Source: Macrostomum hystrix (Eukaryota; Platyhelminthes; Macrostomidae). Taken from it: a stretch of DNA of 64,000 bases. The translations under genes were made by a program, and so were the position numbers. The notes under the pieces were generated by a model, which worked only from the letters and a program-made list of their open reading frames with translations, made no database searches and had not been told where the DNA came from. The DNA lies in the NCBI GenBank assembly GCA_950097015.1, contig CATNEN010000002.1, positions 6,403,501-6,467,500 on the forward strand, given 5' to 3'. Below, one piece after another: positions 23,091-35,109 of this stretch. Numbering within the stretch: position 1 is the first letter of the stretch; each line of letters starts with the position of its first letter.

Positions 23091-25042
23091 ATCTTCTCCC
23101 GCCGAAAAGTAAAAAATTGTGCTTCTAATTTCTCCATCTAAATATTTGAATCTCCCTAACACACAGTTCTTAAAGTATCCCATAAAAAGTGCATCCATGT
23201 CAGCGGAGAAACAGTTTTGTCCATAAATGCAGCTATAAAACTATTACGAGCTTAAGAAATTGGGCAGTTTACAAAGAAACACTTCAGGAGTTGAATGCTT
23301 TTGCCAACTGAATTGCCATCTATATGGCCAGTCACTTTGTTGGACCCCAACAAAGGCTCCAAGAAAGTGTCCCGACTACTTTTCAACGCAAAGTTTAGTA
23401 AGCTTAAAGAAAGATTCATAGTGTTTCAGATAAGTTTCAAGATAGATTTCAGTGCTGTTTGCTTATGTTTGGATTGGTACTAGAAGGTTTTGTTTCGGAT
23501 AAACACAATTTGGCCACCTAGTTGCGATATTGGTAAACGCAATCCGGTCTCTAGGCTTAGCAAATGATACATCAGTTGATAATAGTTTCAAAGGAAATTG
23601 TTTGCTGGTGAATATCAGAGCTGACATTTTAGTGATTCGCCTCTTTATAAGGCCTAGCTAGATAGTAGAAAATGCGGCTTAACTCCTGACACAGGTTTTA
23701 GAAGAATTTGAGGAAATATATAGGATATGAGAGGGAGACAGGGATAGAGAGGGAAGGAGAGGATGTGAGAGGATGAGAGGGATTTAGGGGAGAGAAAATG
23801 AGATGGATAGGGGAGAGGGGATGTGAGGGATAGGGAGATTCAATGGTGGGAAGTATTGAGAGGTTGTCACTGACGGGTAGAAGGATAGTGTGAGCGAAAT
23901 CAGTAAAAACAGGAGCATAAATAGCCCGCCTAGTTTTTAAAATTTCAAATTCGGTGGCATAACTAATAAATAATGAACGGTCAAACTCGCACTATGCTGG
24001 CATGTCGAATGGGTTCTGGTATTCACCTCAGTGCTGCACTATGGACCCCACAAAGTGGGACATGAAGCATAATTATTCGAAGAAGATTTAGAATCCCTTG
24101 CTAATGAGGTGGACAAAGTTAGCGATTTCGTGTGTGACTGATGACCCTGTTTTGGGAAATTTCGCATGGGAAATCTGAGCGATGGGATCTTTTAAAAAAA
24201 AATCCTCGCCCTCTTTGTCGCTCCCAAGTTTTCCATCTTTCAATTTTCTGTGACCCTGCTTTGAGCGATCACCATGGAAACATCAACTGTAGCATCGAGT
24301 TTCGATTTGATCCAATTCAAAGATGATCCCACTATAGCAGCCTGGGATTCGGGTTTTGTGTCCATCAGTTGAGTTGTCACTCACAGTTTGTAACGGGAGA
24401 CGCATTTGTCTTCATGATCGTGTTGTTTCATTTGGCTGCCACCTTGCGTTTCACCTGGTTGCCCCCCAGACAAGAAATGCTGTCTGCCTGCCTGCCTGGG
24501 ACTGCAGGCGTCCAATTCATCACAACACGACCGAGTTGGACCAGGTTCGTGCCGCGGATTGATAGCTTAGACTTGAAAAGAGAACGGATGCCCCAGTCAC
24601 CCTGACAATCCTGTTCTTGTTGCAGCAGGTTTTTGTGTCTGTTCGAAGCGTTTGGAATTCGTGCAATCAGCGATATTATGACACACCTGATTTTTAATGG
24701 AAATCAACGTGGATGTTCACCTGATAAAACTTTCTGACAAGTTAATTAATGCATTCTCCGTCTTTGGAATGGGCGGATTGCACGGGTCAACTCTCTCTTA
24801 ATCCTCGATAGATTTATAGTTGGGATATTTTTATTGGTGTTAGAGTCGGAGGATGACGCGAAGGTTGGTAATAAACTGCAAATGAATGCATCAGTTGGGG
24901 GGCACCTGATTAGACAAGTGACAGATAAGGGATGAAGATGGAGAGAACAAAGACTTTGGATAGTTTATTGGAAGGTAAAAAGCTGCATTATTAGGACTGA
25001 CTAAACTCAGGATTGATTAGCTATCAAACAGAGAGAGAATCG
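23091..25042. other. Unique DNA with a purine-rich degenerate stretch
   Basis: 23712-23850 is a degenerate GGGATAGGGAGAG-like purine tract. The rest shows no gene I can support. Confidence 0.45.
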
Positions 25043-25741
25043 TGAGATATCAGGGAGATAGATGTAAGATATCAGATATCAGACGTGAGATATCAGAGAG
25101 ACGTGAGATATCAGAGAGAGAGAAGTGAGATATCAGAGAGAGAGAAGTGAGATATCAGAGAGAGAGACGTGAGATATCAGAGAGACGTGAGATATCAGAG
25201 AGAGACGTGAGATGTCAGAGAGACGTGAGATATCAGAGAGACGTGAGATGTCAGAGAGAGAGAGACGTGAGATATCAGAGAGACGTGAGATATTAGAGAG
25301 AGACGTGAGATGTCAGAGAGACGTGAGATATCAGAGAGACGTGAGATATCAGAGAGACGTGAGATGTCAGAGAGAGAGACGTGAGATATCAGAGAGAGAC
25401 GTGAGATGTCAGAGAGACGTGAGATATCAGAGAGACGTGAGATATCAGAGAGACGTGAGATGTCAGAGAGAGAGAGAGACGTGAGATATCAGAGAGACGT
25501 GAGATATTAGAGAGAGACGTGAGATGTCAGAGAGACGTGAGATATCAGAGAGACGTGAGATATCAGAGAGACGTGAGATGTCAGAGAGAGAGACTTGAGA
25601 TATCAGAGAGAGTGACGTGAGATGTCAGAGAGACGTGAGATATCAGAGAGAGACGTGAGATGTCAGAGAGACGTGAGATATCAGAGAGAGACGTGAGATG
25701 TCAGAGAGACGTGAGATGTCAGAGAGACGTGAGATATCAGA
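25043..25741. repeat. 18-bp minisatellite (GACGTGAGATATCAGAGA)
   Basis: About 40 units alternating GATATC and GATGTC, with variable numbers of GA dinucleotides between them (slippage). GATATC is an EcoRV palindrome. Confidence 0.95.
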
Positions 25742-25925
25742 AATGCAATATTTTTTCGTAAGTCATGTACAGGCGTGGTCTGATTTTCAAATGCCATCTT
25801 AAGAGCTGGAATTCTTAAAGCAGGACAAGATACACAAGATGTTTATCTAGATCGCTATCAAACATTAGTTATACCCCCGTTGATATATCTGCGTCAGGGA
25901 AACTGCCAAATGGATTGTAAGAAAC

Positions 25926-25986
25926 TGAAAACACGGGTCATGATCAGACGTAACCTGTAGGGCGTGGCACCCGACCCGTGTTTTCA
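25926..25986. repeat. 14-bp perfect inverted repeat, 33-nt loop
   Basis: TGAAAACACGGGTC (25926-25939) is exactly complementary to GACCCGTGTTTTCA (25973-25986). It lies in unique DNA outside any array. GACCCGTGTTTTC appears once more at about 63744. Confidence 0.85.
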
Positions 25987-26235
25987 ATTTGTTTTCTTTC
26001 TAAATAGAAATAGCAAAAGGCTGTCTTTTCTGCATTTTTAATTCACAAAAACATTATATGAAGGTCTCAAATCTCTGTTTTGAGCCATTCAAATTTTTGG
26101 GCAATCATTTGCGTGACCGGACTGACACAAGCTTCCTTGCTTTGATTTCAAAGCATGTTTAGAAGGCCATATGCCACTTTCACGGAAAGGGACCGTAACA
26201 ACAAATTGGGAGGCTGAGACTGAGAGGGTGAGATT

Positions 26236-26490
26236 GAGAGCAGTCAGTGAGCAGTCAGTGAGCAGTCAGTGAGCAGTCAGTGAGCAGTCAGTGAGCAGTT
26301 AGTGAGCAGTCAGTGAGCAGTCAGTGAGCAGTCAGTGAGCAGTCAGTGAGCAGTCAGTGAGCAGTCAGTGAGCAGTCAGTGAGCAGTCAGTGAGCAGTCA
26401 GTGAGCAGTCAGTGAGCAGTCAGTGAGCAGTCAGTGAGCAGTCAGTGAGCAGGCAGTGAGCAGGCAGTGAGCAGGCAGTGAGTAGGTAGT
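26236..26490. repeat. 11-bp satellite (AGCAGTCAGTG)
   Basis: About 23 nearly identical units, with AGGCAGTG variants at the right end. Confidence 0.96.
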
Positions 26491-27323
26491 CAGCTAGCTG
26501 GATGACGATCCAGCTACTCCATTTGAGTCCATCCACAGTGGGCTTCTGAGTGTCCAATTCGTCACGGTACCTCAGCAATCATCAGCAGCGGCCCCTATTA
26601 GATAAACTCGACTCATTCTCCACTTAGCAATGCCGAGCCATCTGTCCGCCACCCGCCCTCTGCCCATAGACTCATCCCCTGCTGACCCCAGCCCAGTGCA
26701 GGAAGTGACCGGCATAATTAGCCCCGCCTTCTCCCCACCCGTCGTGTCGAAAATATCGCACAAGTGGTCTCTTATTCATAAAAATTTGTCTCGCAGGAGC
26801 GCGCATCCGAGCGTGAGCTCACAGACTGTCGCCTCCGGGCTGCTCACCGACTGCTAGGCGAGGCCACTCAATACTCGCCATTCTGAGCACACGCTGTCAT
26901 CAGCTGCTGGATGCGTCTCTATCTCACAATGTCCAGTGTTATGCCAAGCTAAAAACAGCGGAGAGCCATCTGCTGCCTGCCAATGTTCGCCGCTTGCGCA
27001 ACCAAAGCCCGAGTCTGGACCGGCCGATGGGTAGAGCATCCCATAATCCGACTGGATCTTCTCGAGCTGATCTCGCTGTCAAGTGTGTCGGTAGGAAGTT
27101 TTGTCGCCGAAAGTAAAGCTTTAACTCCTTTGTTTTTGCGCGTTGAACGGAATGAGTCGAGTCTCTGTTTGACCACTCGCGGACTCTTTGTTACAGCTCT
27201 CTGCTTCTTCAACGCAAAGTTTTCAAGCATTGAACGCTATTGAAATTAATCAATCCACCATGGCGATTTTAATGAAGCAGTGGACAAATAGTTCTAGTGA
27301 CTGTCGTTCTCACCTTTTTTTAT
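26491..27323. other. GC-richer unique DNA, no gene recognised
   Basis: The 26680-26870 part is CpG-rich with GGAAGTG and CCCCGCC motifs and could be regulatory. No coding exon could be supported. Confidence 0.4.
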
Positions 27324-27454
27324 GAGTCTACCTACCCTTTCTACCTGTCTCTCTACCCTTTTTACTTGTCTAGCTACACTTTCTACGTTTCTATCTACTT
27401 TTCTAGTTCTCACACTAGAAAACTAGTGAGAGTTTCTGCTCTCAAATTAGTAGA

Positions 27455-27630
27455 GTTCTCACACCTGTGAGTCTCAAATTAGCAGAGTTCTCACACCTAT
27501 GAGTCTCAAATTAGCAGATTTCTCACACCTGTGAGTCTCAAATTAGCAGAGTTCTCACACCTATGAGTCTCAAATTAGCAGAGTTCTCACACCTGTGAGT
27601 CTCAAATTAGCAGAGTTCCCACACTTGTTG
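27455..27630. repeat. 32-bp minisatellite with near-palindromic core
   Basis: Six units of GTTCTCACACCTGTGAGTCT plus CAAATTAGCAGA. CTCACACCTGTGAG is a 14-bp near-palindrome; a lone copy lies at about 28752. Confidence 0.93.
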
Positions 27631-28240
27631 TGTCATTCTAGTCTTTATTAGCATTCTGCCACTGTTTTCTACCTGTTTGTCTATCTAGTTTTATCTGCAC
27701 CGCATTTTCTGAGCAGAAACGCTTCAACAATAACATATTGGCCTCTGGGATCAGGGCCTAGATTGCCTGCCTACAGAGGAAGCATGTCAATTATGGTTCC
27801 GCTGAAAAGGCTGTCGGATTGTGAGTCGTGCTCAATTCCTTGATCCGATGGCCTGCGGTGATATGCCCCAGCGACTGTAGCGGCGAAGGTTTTTAATCCC
27901 TTAAAAATCGCTCCCATCAGATGGGATCTTAAAATGGGGATTTTTAGAGGGGCTCGTGATTCGAGTATCAATGTCATCTCGATGCCTCTCGGCAGCTGAA
28001 GAACTGATAAGGGTTTATCCTTGTTGCTAGGCGGATCTCCTGGGATGAAAGGGAAAATAATAGTCCTTTAAAATGTGAGAATGCGAGATCTATCCCAAAC
28101 ATGATACCTGTTTGAAATAATCCCTAGCAGAAGTTCTTGACATTGGAGACAAACCATTAGCTTCATCTTGGGATTAACTTCAAATTCAGAATTCGAATAG
28201 ACAAACGAGAGTTAGGGCATGACCTCAAGGATGTAGAAGT
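27631..28240. other. Unique DNA, no gene recognised
   Basis: Nothing supported beyond short non-conserved frames. Confidence 0.45.
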
Positions 28241-28548
28241 ATACAAACCAATAGATCCAGAAGTACACAGCCCAATAGATCCAGAAGTACACAGCCCAAT
28301 AGATCCAGAAGTACACAGCCCAATAGATCCAGAAGTACACAGCCCAATAGATCCAGAAGTGCACAACCCAATAGATCCAGAAGTACACAGCCCAATAGAT
28401 CCAGAAGTTCACAACCCAATAGATCCAGAAGTACACAACCCAATAGATCCAGAAGTTCACAACCCAATAGATCCAGAAGTACACAGCCCAATAGATCCAG
28501 AAGTACACAGCCCAATAGATTCAGAAGTACACAACCCAATAGATCAAT
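28241..28548. repeat. 24-bp minisatellite (CCAATAGATCCAGAAGTACA)
   Basis: About 13 units. A multiple of three, so it reads as an NPIDPEVH octapeptide on the plus strand, but there is no gene context. Confidence 0.95.
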
Positions 28549-29649
28549 TAATGTGTCAAGTGAGTTTCACAACTAGTGCAGGAAGACAATTCGATAGCTG
28601 CATATCGATTGAGTCTGTGATAGATATTCAGGGACAGTTAGGAATCGAGCTTAAATGGAGTAAATTGCAGGTTTAGTTGCTAACAGCCCACCCCCGGGTC
28701 AGGTTGAGAAGGACATTAATCGTTTATTGATGAAAGCCACCGTTCTGTTTCTCACACCTGTGAGTTCATGCGCGGGGAAGCAAATATTGATCCCAGATAT
28801 ACTGTTGCACTCCGCCGACTCAAAACCCTCCCTGCCTTCTGTCCTTTCGCACCTTCGGTTAAGACGGTCTCTTTAAAAAAAGCACGAGAACCGTCAACTT
28901 CGCGTTAACAACTTTTACGCAGAAATCCCGCTTCCTATTGCTGCTGCTGCTGCTGCTGGTGAATACTTGTCAGCATTCTCAACGAGCAGACGGATGAGTG
29001 CGAGAAAAGCGCCCCTGTCTGTTGCTGCTGCTGCTGCTGCTTCTATGTGTTCCGAATGCAAATATTGATCCAGAGAACTGTAACACATGGGCCAGGCAGA
29101 CACACACGCACACACACTCAGTGAGTGTGTTATGACAGCGGCCTGTTCTCCAGGTGGGCTTGTCGGCGCCGCTGCTGAGTGGGTGGGGCGTGTTGAGCCA
29201 ACACTTTCTTTAACTTTCCCTCTATTGAAATCTTTATAAAGAATGGGAACGCAGCATCCGCTAGTGGGGAGGGTTAGAATTTGAGGTCGGTGGCGACGGC
29301 CTCCGCTGTCCACGGACTGAACAGCTGTACACGACTTTTAGCTACTTACTGTACATCTGGCCCAACTAGGCTAATGTTATCAATCTTTCTATATATTGCG
29401 GTGATTAATCTTCCACTATAGATGGAAATGATACAATTTAGCAGTTTTAGAGTGCGTAAAAATTTAGAGCAAGATTTCATTTGAAAATTCTCTGATTAAT
29501 CTGATACATTAAGCATGAAAATGGTTTTCGTCTATTAAAGAGTGTCCGAATGCCGACGAAGGCGCTGGGGGGGAGGTTAAACTTTAAATATCTGTCTTCC
29601 GACTAAAAAATACTAGCTTAGAGAGTAAATTTTGCGTTCATTTAATAAC
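28549..29649. other. Unique DNA with two CTG runs
   Basis: CTG runs at 28938-28957 and 29022-29040 lie in a 132-codon minus-strand open frame (29313-28915) that is Ala-rich. It has an internal ATG but no homology that I recognise. A CAGTCC-type palindrome lies near 29306. Confidence 0.35.
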
Positions 29650-30220
29650 CAGCAGACGAAGACAGGTAGGAGAAGACAGGTAGGAGAAGACAGGTAGGAG
29701 AAGACAGGTAGGAGAAGACAGGTAGGAGAAGACAGGTAGGAGAAGACAGGTAGGAGAAGACAGGTAGGAGAAGACAGGTAGGAGAAGACAGGTAGGAGAA
29801 GACAGGTAGGAGAAGACAGGTAGGAGAAGACAGGTAGGAGAAGACAGGTAGGAGAAGACAGGTAGGAGAAGACAGGTAGGAGAAGACAGGTAGGAGATAA
29901 CAGGTAGGAGAAGACAGGTAGGAGAAGACAGGTAGGAGAAGACAGGTAGGAGAAGACAGGTAGGAGAAGACAGGTAGGAGAAGACAGGTAGGAGATAACA
30001 GGTAGGAGAAGACAGGTAGGAGAAGACAGGTAGGAGAAGACAGGTAGGAGAAGACAGGTAGGAGAAGACAGGTAGGAGAAGACAGGTAGGAGAAGACAGG
30101 TAGGAGAAGACAGGTAGGAGAAGACAGGTAGGAGAAGACAGGTAGGAGAAGACAGGTAGGAGAAGACAGGTAGGAGAAGACAGGTAGGAGAAGACAGGTA
30201 GGAGAAGACAAGTAGCAGAA
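29650..30220. repeat. 14-bp satellite (GACAGGTAGGAGAA)
   Basis: About 40 almost identical units, degenerating to 30300. Two units carry GAGATAACAGG. Each unit contains CAGGTAGG, which resembles a 5' splice donor on the plus strand. Confidence 0.97.
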
Positions 30221-30300
30221 GACAGGTAGAAGACAGGTAAGGGAAGACTGTTACGGGAAGACAGGTAGGGGAATACAGGTAAGTTAAGACAGGCGGATAC

Positions 30301-31080
30301 ATATTAAGAGACATAAAAAATTAAGGGGAATGCAGGTAGCGGATGATGAGCAGGGAGAGAAGCCAGGTGAGAAGGGCAAAACAGACCAAGAAGGCATATG
30401 AGGTTTGCAGGGATAATGATGATTCCATTCTCCCCATACCAAGCGGTTGACATTAATGACTGTATGATCATGAGGCAACTCACTGAGCAGATAAATGGCG
30501 GGTCGGACACTCAAATCTGGGATTTTCGGTAGCAATAGAACAGGGGATAGATTTGGGGAAGTGGGCGGTAGGGAAGGGGAGATAAAAAAGCTGAGAAAAT
30601 TCCCCCTTCAAAAAAACACGCGCGGGTCCAGCTGTTTTTCCCCAGGCCAGGCTGAGGCTTTACTCCCCCCCAGCCATCACTTTCTCCTACCGATTCCCCA
30701 CTCCACTAACCCGATTCAGATTAAACCGACAATGCTGCCTCCTCTCTGATGATGTAATCTGATTATTTATTGATCACAGGGACTCCTCCATGTGGGACGC
30801 GAATGAACTCAGAATGGGGGAAGTGAATGAGACAGTGAGATCGGTTTGAGCCCATAACTTGCCATGCGGCAGTTATTTCTTTAAGCTTGCCTCGTTTCCC
30901 GGTACTCGATTGATCAATGCGGCGTCTGATTTTTCTGTCTGGTATCAAGCGGTCAATGCGTGGGCTAACTTTCTCATCACCTGATTCACGAGGCTCTGTG
31001 GTTTTTTATAATCATATTTTGATTCAAAATTTGTTAAAATTTCTTTGATACTTTAAGCAAAAAGCGGGTATTTGGGTATA
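30301..31080. other. Unique DNA, no gene recognised
   Basis: No coding or RNA gene supported. Confidence 0.45.
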
Positions 31081-32360
31081 GAGGAGTGTGGGATTGATAG
31101 ACAGTGGGATTGATAGACAGTGGGATTGATAGAGAGTGGGATTGATAGACAGTGGGATTGATAGAGAGTGGGATTGATAGACAGTGGGATTGATAGACAG
31201 TGGGATTGATAGAGAGTGGGATTGATAGAGAGTGGGATTGATAGAGAGTGGGATTGATAGAGAGTGGGATTGATAGACAGTGGGATTGATAGAGAGAGAG
31301 TGGGATTGATAGAGAGTGGGATTGAAAGACAGTGGGATTGATAGAGAGTGGGATTGATAGAGAGTGGGATTGATAGACAGTGGGATTGATAGATAGAGGG
31401 ATTGATAGAGAGTGGGATTGATAGACAGTGGGATTGATAGATAGAGGGATTGATAGAGAGTGGGATTGATAGAGAGTGGGATTGATAGAGAGTGGGATTG
31501 ATAGAGAGTGGGATTGATAGAGAGCGGGATTGATAGACAGTGGGATTGATAGAGAGTGGGATAGATAGAGAGTGGGATTGATAGAGAGTGGGATTGATAG
31601 ACAGTGGGATTGATAGAGAGTGGGATTGATAGACAGTGGGATTGATAGACAGTGGGATAGATAGAGAGTGGGATTGATAGAGAGTGGGATTGATAGAGAG
31701 TGGGGTTGATAGAGAGTGGGATTGATAGAGAGTGGGATTGATAGAGAGTGGGATTGATAGAGAGTGGGATTGATAGAGAGTGGGATTGATAGAGAGTGGG
31801 ATAGATAGAGAGTGGGATTGATAGATAGAGGGATTGATAGAGAGTGGGATTGATAGAGAGTGGGATTGATAGAGAGTGGGATTGATAGAGAGTGGGATTG
31901 ATAGAGAGTGGGATTGATAGAGAGTGCGATTGATAGAGAGTGGGATTGATAGAGAGCGGGATTGATAGACAGTGGGATTGATAGAGAGTGGGATAGATTG
32001 AGAGTGGGATTGATAGAGAGTGGGATAGATAGAGAGTGGGATTGATAGAGAGTGGGATTGATAGAGAGTGGGATTGATAGAGAGTGGGATTGATAGACAG
32101 TGGGATTGATAGAGAGTGGGATAGATAGAGAGTGGGATTGATAGAGAGTGTGATAGATAGAGAGTGGGATTGATAGAGAGTGGGATTGATAGACAGTGGG
32201 ATTGATAGAGAGTGGGATAGATAGAGAGTGGGATTGATAGAGAGTGGGATTGATAGAGAGCGGGATTGATAGACAGTGGGATAGATAGAGAGTGGGATTG
32301 ATAGAGAGTGGGATAGATAGAGAGTGGGATTGATAGAGAGCGGGATTGATAGAGAGTGGA
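31081..32360. repeat. 16-bp satellite (GTGGGATTGATAGAGA)
   Basis: About 80 units with CAG/GAG, GCGGG and GATAGATAGA variants. The minus strand lacks stops in all frames, which yields a spurious 476-codon frame. Confidence 0.97.
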
Positions 32361-33092
32361 GTGAGGGAGGGTGTGATAATGTTAGAATGACAAGAGCATA
32401 CAACAAGCTTAACATATGGTGATCAGGCAGACTTTTAAACTCTTCGGAACTCACAAAGTTTCTAGTAAAATCAAATCAAATGTAACTTAATCTGCAAATT
32501 CTATTAGTACTTCCGATCTGAGCACACCGCTTCGTGCTCAAAATTTGAGTGAGCAAACAGGCAAAAGTTGCAAGACAATTTCCTAGAAATTGACAGCCAG
32601 ATAATAGTATGAAACACTGTGAAAGTCTGGAAGGTGTTGACGCAGAGATTGATTGCGCAACTACTTGAAAAACACTTAAAAACAGAATGAAGTGTCTCTA
32701 GTTGGCCTCCAGCCCCTTCACCTTTCGAGCTCAATTTGGCCTCCCCTCGGTGCTTCTGAAATAAAAAGGGAGCCGGCGAGACACCCCACCAACTCATTAG
32801 CTGCCAACTGTTCCGCTTTGAAAGCGAAGGAGAAAATGTTTGCAAAGTCTTCTAGAAGACTACTCACAGAAGCGGCTGAGCACCCACCCCAAACTCTCTA
32901 TTATTTTCCATTGTTGTCGGCGGCATTCTTATCCAGGCCGCTGTGAAGTGTAAATTGGAATTGGCGCCCGCAGTTGGCGAGTGTGCTTTGAAGTGGGTAT
33001 TTGTGGGGTTTGGAAACTTCCCCGCTAATTTCCTGACTGGGGAGAGCAGGGGGTGTGGGAGGCGGCTGCTGTTAAATTCCCCGGTGTTGTTC

Positions 33093-33446
33093 TGACGTCA
33101 GTTGCGCTACCGTCTGCAGGACAGCAGAGGTCAGTATTGTTGCATTGTACTCGCTAGCCAATGCTCGCACTGTCTCATTGCGCAATACCTACGCATGAAC
33201 GCTGGCGGGGAGGAGACATTTCTGCGAATCCTCTTGGGCAATATGTTAGAGCAGAAAGAAAACATAGAATTGGATTTGGGACGGCCCAGAGGCGCTGCTG
33301 CTGCTGCTGCTGCTGCAGACAACCGAACACGGTCCTCTTGCTTAACAGCCTCAAGCGAGCACGCGCGCAGACAGATACGGAGACGGTCGGGCACAACTGG
33401 TTGTCGCTCTCTGCCAGTTCATTCAGTTGCCTGAGGTCTTACGTAA
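33093..33446. promoter_or_regulatory. Cluster of bZIP-type palindromes
   Basis: TGACGTCA (33093-33100, CRE), ATTGCGCAAT (33177-33186, C/EBP-like) and TTACGTAA (33439-33446, PAR-bZIP/ATF-like) are all perfect palindromes within 354 bp. A GCCAATG lies near 33157. The site identities come from known binding consensuses; occupancy is unknown. Confidence 0.35.
33195..33434 (+). CDS. Uncharacterised small open frame, 79 residues
   Basis: It starts MNAGGEETFLRILLGNMLEQ at the ATG at 33195 and contains a poly-Ala run from a GCT repeat and a basic Arg-rich C-terminal half. It lies inside the bZIP-site cluster. I do not recognise it, and chance is a good alternative. Confidence 0.15.
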   Translation: MNAGGEETFLRILLGNMLEQKENIELDLGRPRGAAAAAAAADNRTRSSCLTASSEHARRQIRRRSGTTGCRSLPVHSVA

Positions 33447-33587
33447 CCGGGCCCGTGTTCCCCTGGCGTTCTCCCTCTCTCTCTGTTTGGTCGGTAAATG
33501 GCAACTTTTTTTGTTCCTGAAATTACCAATTTGCGGCATTCACGGGGGCGTTCCACATTGATGACCGTCAAACAGAACGGAGAGGAA

Positions 33588-33697
33588 GCATTCTTAGAAA
33601 ATGCAACTACAGCCTAGTTGAACGGTTGAGCAGAACAGGAGGTCACCTGACCCCGCCTGTGACCTGTCAGCTCTTCAAGGCCTGGATGACAATGCAA
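33588..33697 (+). repeat. Left copy of a direct duplication flanking a 16-bp array
   Basis: It shares GCATTCT-AGAAAA-GCA, GGTCA..TGACCC, GCCTGTGACC and GGCCTGGATGACAAT with 35028-35109, in the same order and orientation. It carries an extra segment of about 24 nt. Confidence 0.8.
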
Positions 33698-33745
33698 TCA
33701 GAATGCCCCAAATGTCAATGAACAAGACGTAGAAGACTTAGACCA

Positions 33746-34988
33746 AATCTACCATCGCCCCAACCTACCATCTCCCCAATCTACTACCATCCAATCAACA
33801 ATCTCCACAATCTACCATCTCCCCAATCTACCATCTCCCCAATCTACCATCTTCACAATCTACCATCTCCCCAATCTACCATCTCCCCAATCTACCATCT
33901 CCCCAATCTGCCATCTCCCCAATCTGCCATCTCCCCAATCTACCATCTCCCCAATCTGCCATCTCCCCAATCTACCATCTCCCCAATCTACCATCTCCCC
34001 AATCTACCATCTCCTTAATCTACTATCTCCTCAGTATCCATCTCCCCAATCTACCATCTCCCCAATCTACCATCGCCCCAACCTACCATCTCCCGAACCT
34101 ACCATCTCCCCAATCTACCATCTCCATAATCTACAATATCCCGAACCTACCATCTCCACAATCTACCATCTCCCCAATCTACCATCTCCCCAATCTACCA
34201 TCTCCCCAATCTACCTTCTCCCCAATCTACCATCTCCCCAATCTACCATCTCCCCAATCTACCATCTCCCCAATCTACCATCTCCCCAATCTACCATCTC
34301 CCCAATCTACCATCTCCCCAATCTGCCATCTCCCCAATCTACCATCTCCCCAATCTACCATCTCCCCAATCTACCATCTCCTTAATATACTATCTCCTCA
34401 GTATCCATCTCCCCAATCTACCATCTCCCCAATCTACCATCGCCCCAACCTACCATCTCCCGAACCTACCATCTCCCCAATCTACCATCTCCATAATCTA
34501 CAATATCCCGAACCTACCATCTCCACAATCTACCATCTCCCCAATCTACCATCTCCCCAATCTACCATCTCCCCAATCTACCTTCTCCCCAATCTACCAT
34601 CTCCCCAATCTACCATCTCCCCAATCTACCATCTCCCCAATCTACCATCTCCCCAATCTACCATCTCCCCAATCTACCATCTCCCCAATCTACCATCTCC
34701 CCAATCTACCATCTCCCCAATCTACCATCTCCCCAATCTACCATCTCCCCAATCTACCATCTCCCCAATCTACCATCTCCCCAATCTACCATCTCCCCAA
34801 TCTACCATCTCCCCAATCTAACTTCTCCCCAATCTACCATCTCCTTAATCTACTATCTCCTCAGTATCCATCTCCCCAATCTACCATCTCCCCAAACTAC
34901 CTTCCCCCCAATCTACCATCTTCCTAATCTACCATCTCCCCAATCTAACAATTCCCCAATCAACAATCTTCAAAATCTACCATCTCCC
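33746..34988. repeat. 16-bp pyrimidine-rich satellite (CTCCCCAATCTACCAT)
   Basis: About 77 units. A variant block (CATCGCCCCAACC, TCCATAATCTACAATATC) at about 34070-34200 recurs at 34440-34570, showing block duplication. The same unit family occurs at 36931-37608. Confidence 0.97.
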
Positions 34989-35027
34989 AAATCACGGTAG
35001 ATGATGTCATGAGAGTCCCAATCTAAA

Positions 35028-35109
35028 GCATTCTCAGAAAAAGCAGTACAGAAGGTCAGGTGACCCAGCCTGTGACCCTGTAAGCCACCCATGGCCTGGA
35101 TGACAATTA
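35028..35109 (+). repeat. Right copy of the direct duplication
   Basis: See the left copy at 33588. It begins 40 bp past the array end. Confidence 0.8.

Larger units (their letters stand above)
32361..33745. other. GC-richer unique DNA with regulatory-like sites
   Basis: The segment from 32900 to 33560 is CpG-rich. It contains a CRE, a C/EBP palindrome, a CCAAT motif and a short frame, described separately. The start of a flanking duplication lies at 33588. Confidence 0.4.

Noticed and set aside
26236-26490. CRISPR-like regular repeats (here and in other arrays)
   Set aside because: Units are directly adjacent with no unique spacers, in a eukaryotic gene context.
28915-29313. 132-codon minus-strand frame with poly-Ala
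   Set aside because: The Ala runs come from CTG repeats, there is no ATG at the start, and no recognisable domain. Left as a possible exon only.
31024-32454. 476-codon minus-strand open frame (LSIPLSINPTLYQSH-type)
   Set aside because: It lies wholly in the 16-bp satellite. The pyrimidine-rich strand cannot form TAA/TAG/TGA in any frame, so its length is not evidence of coding.
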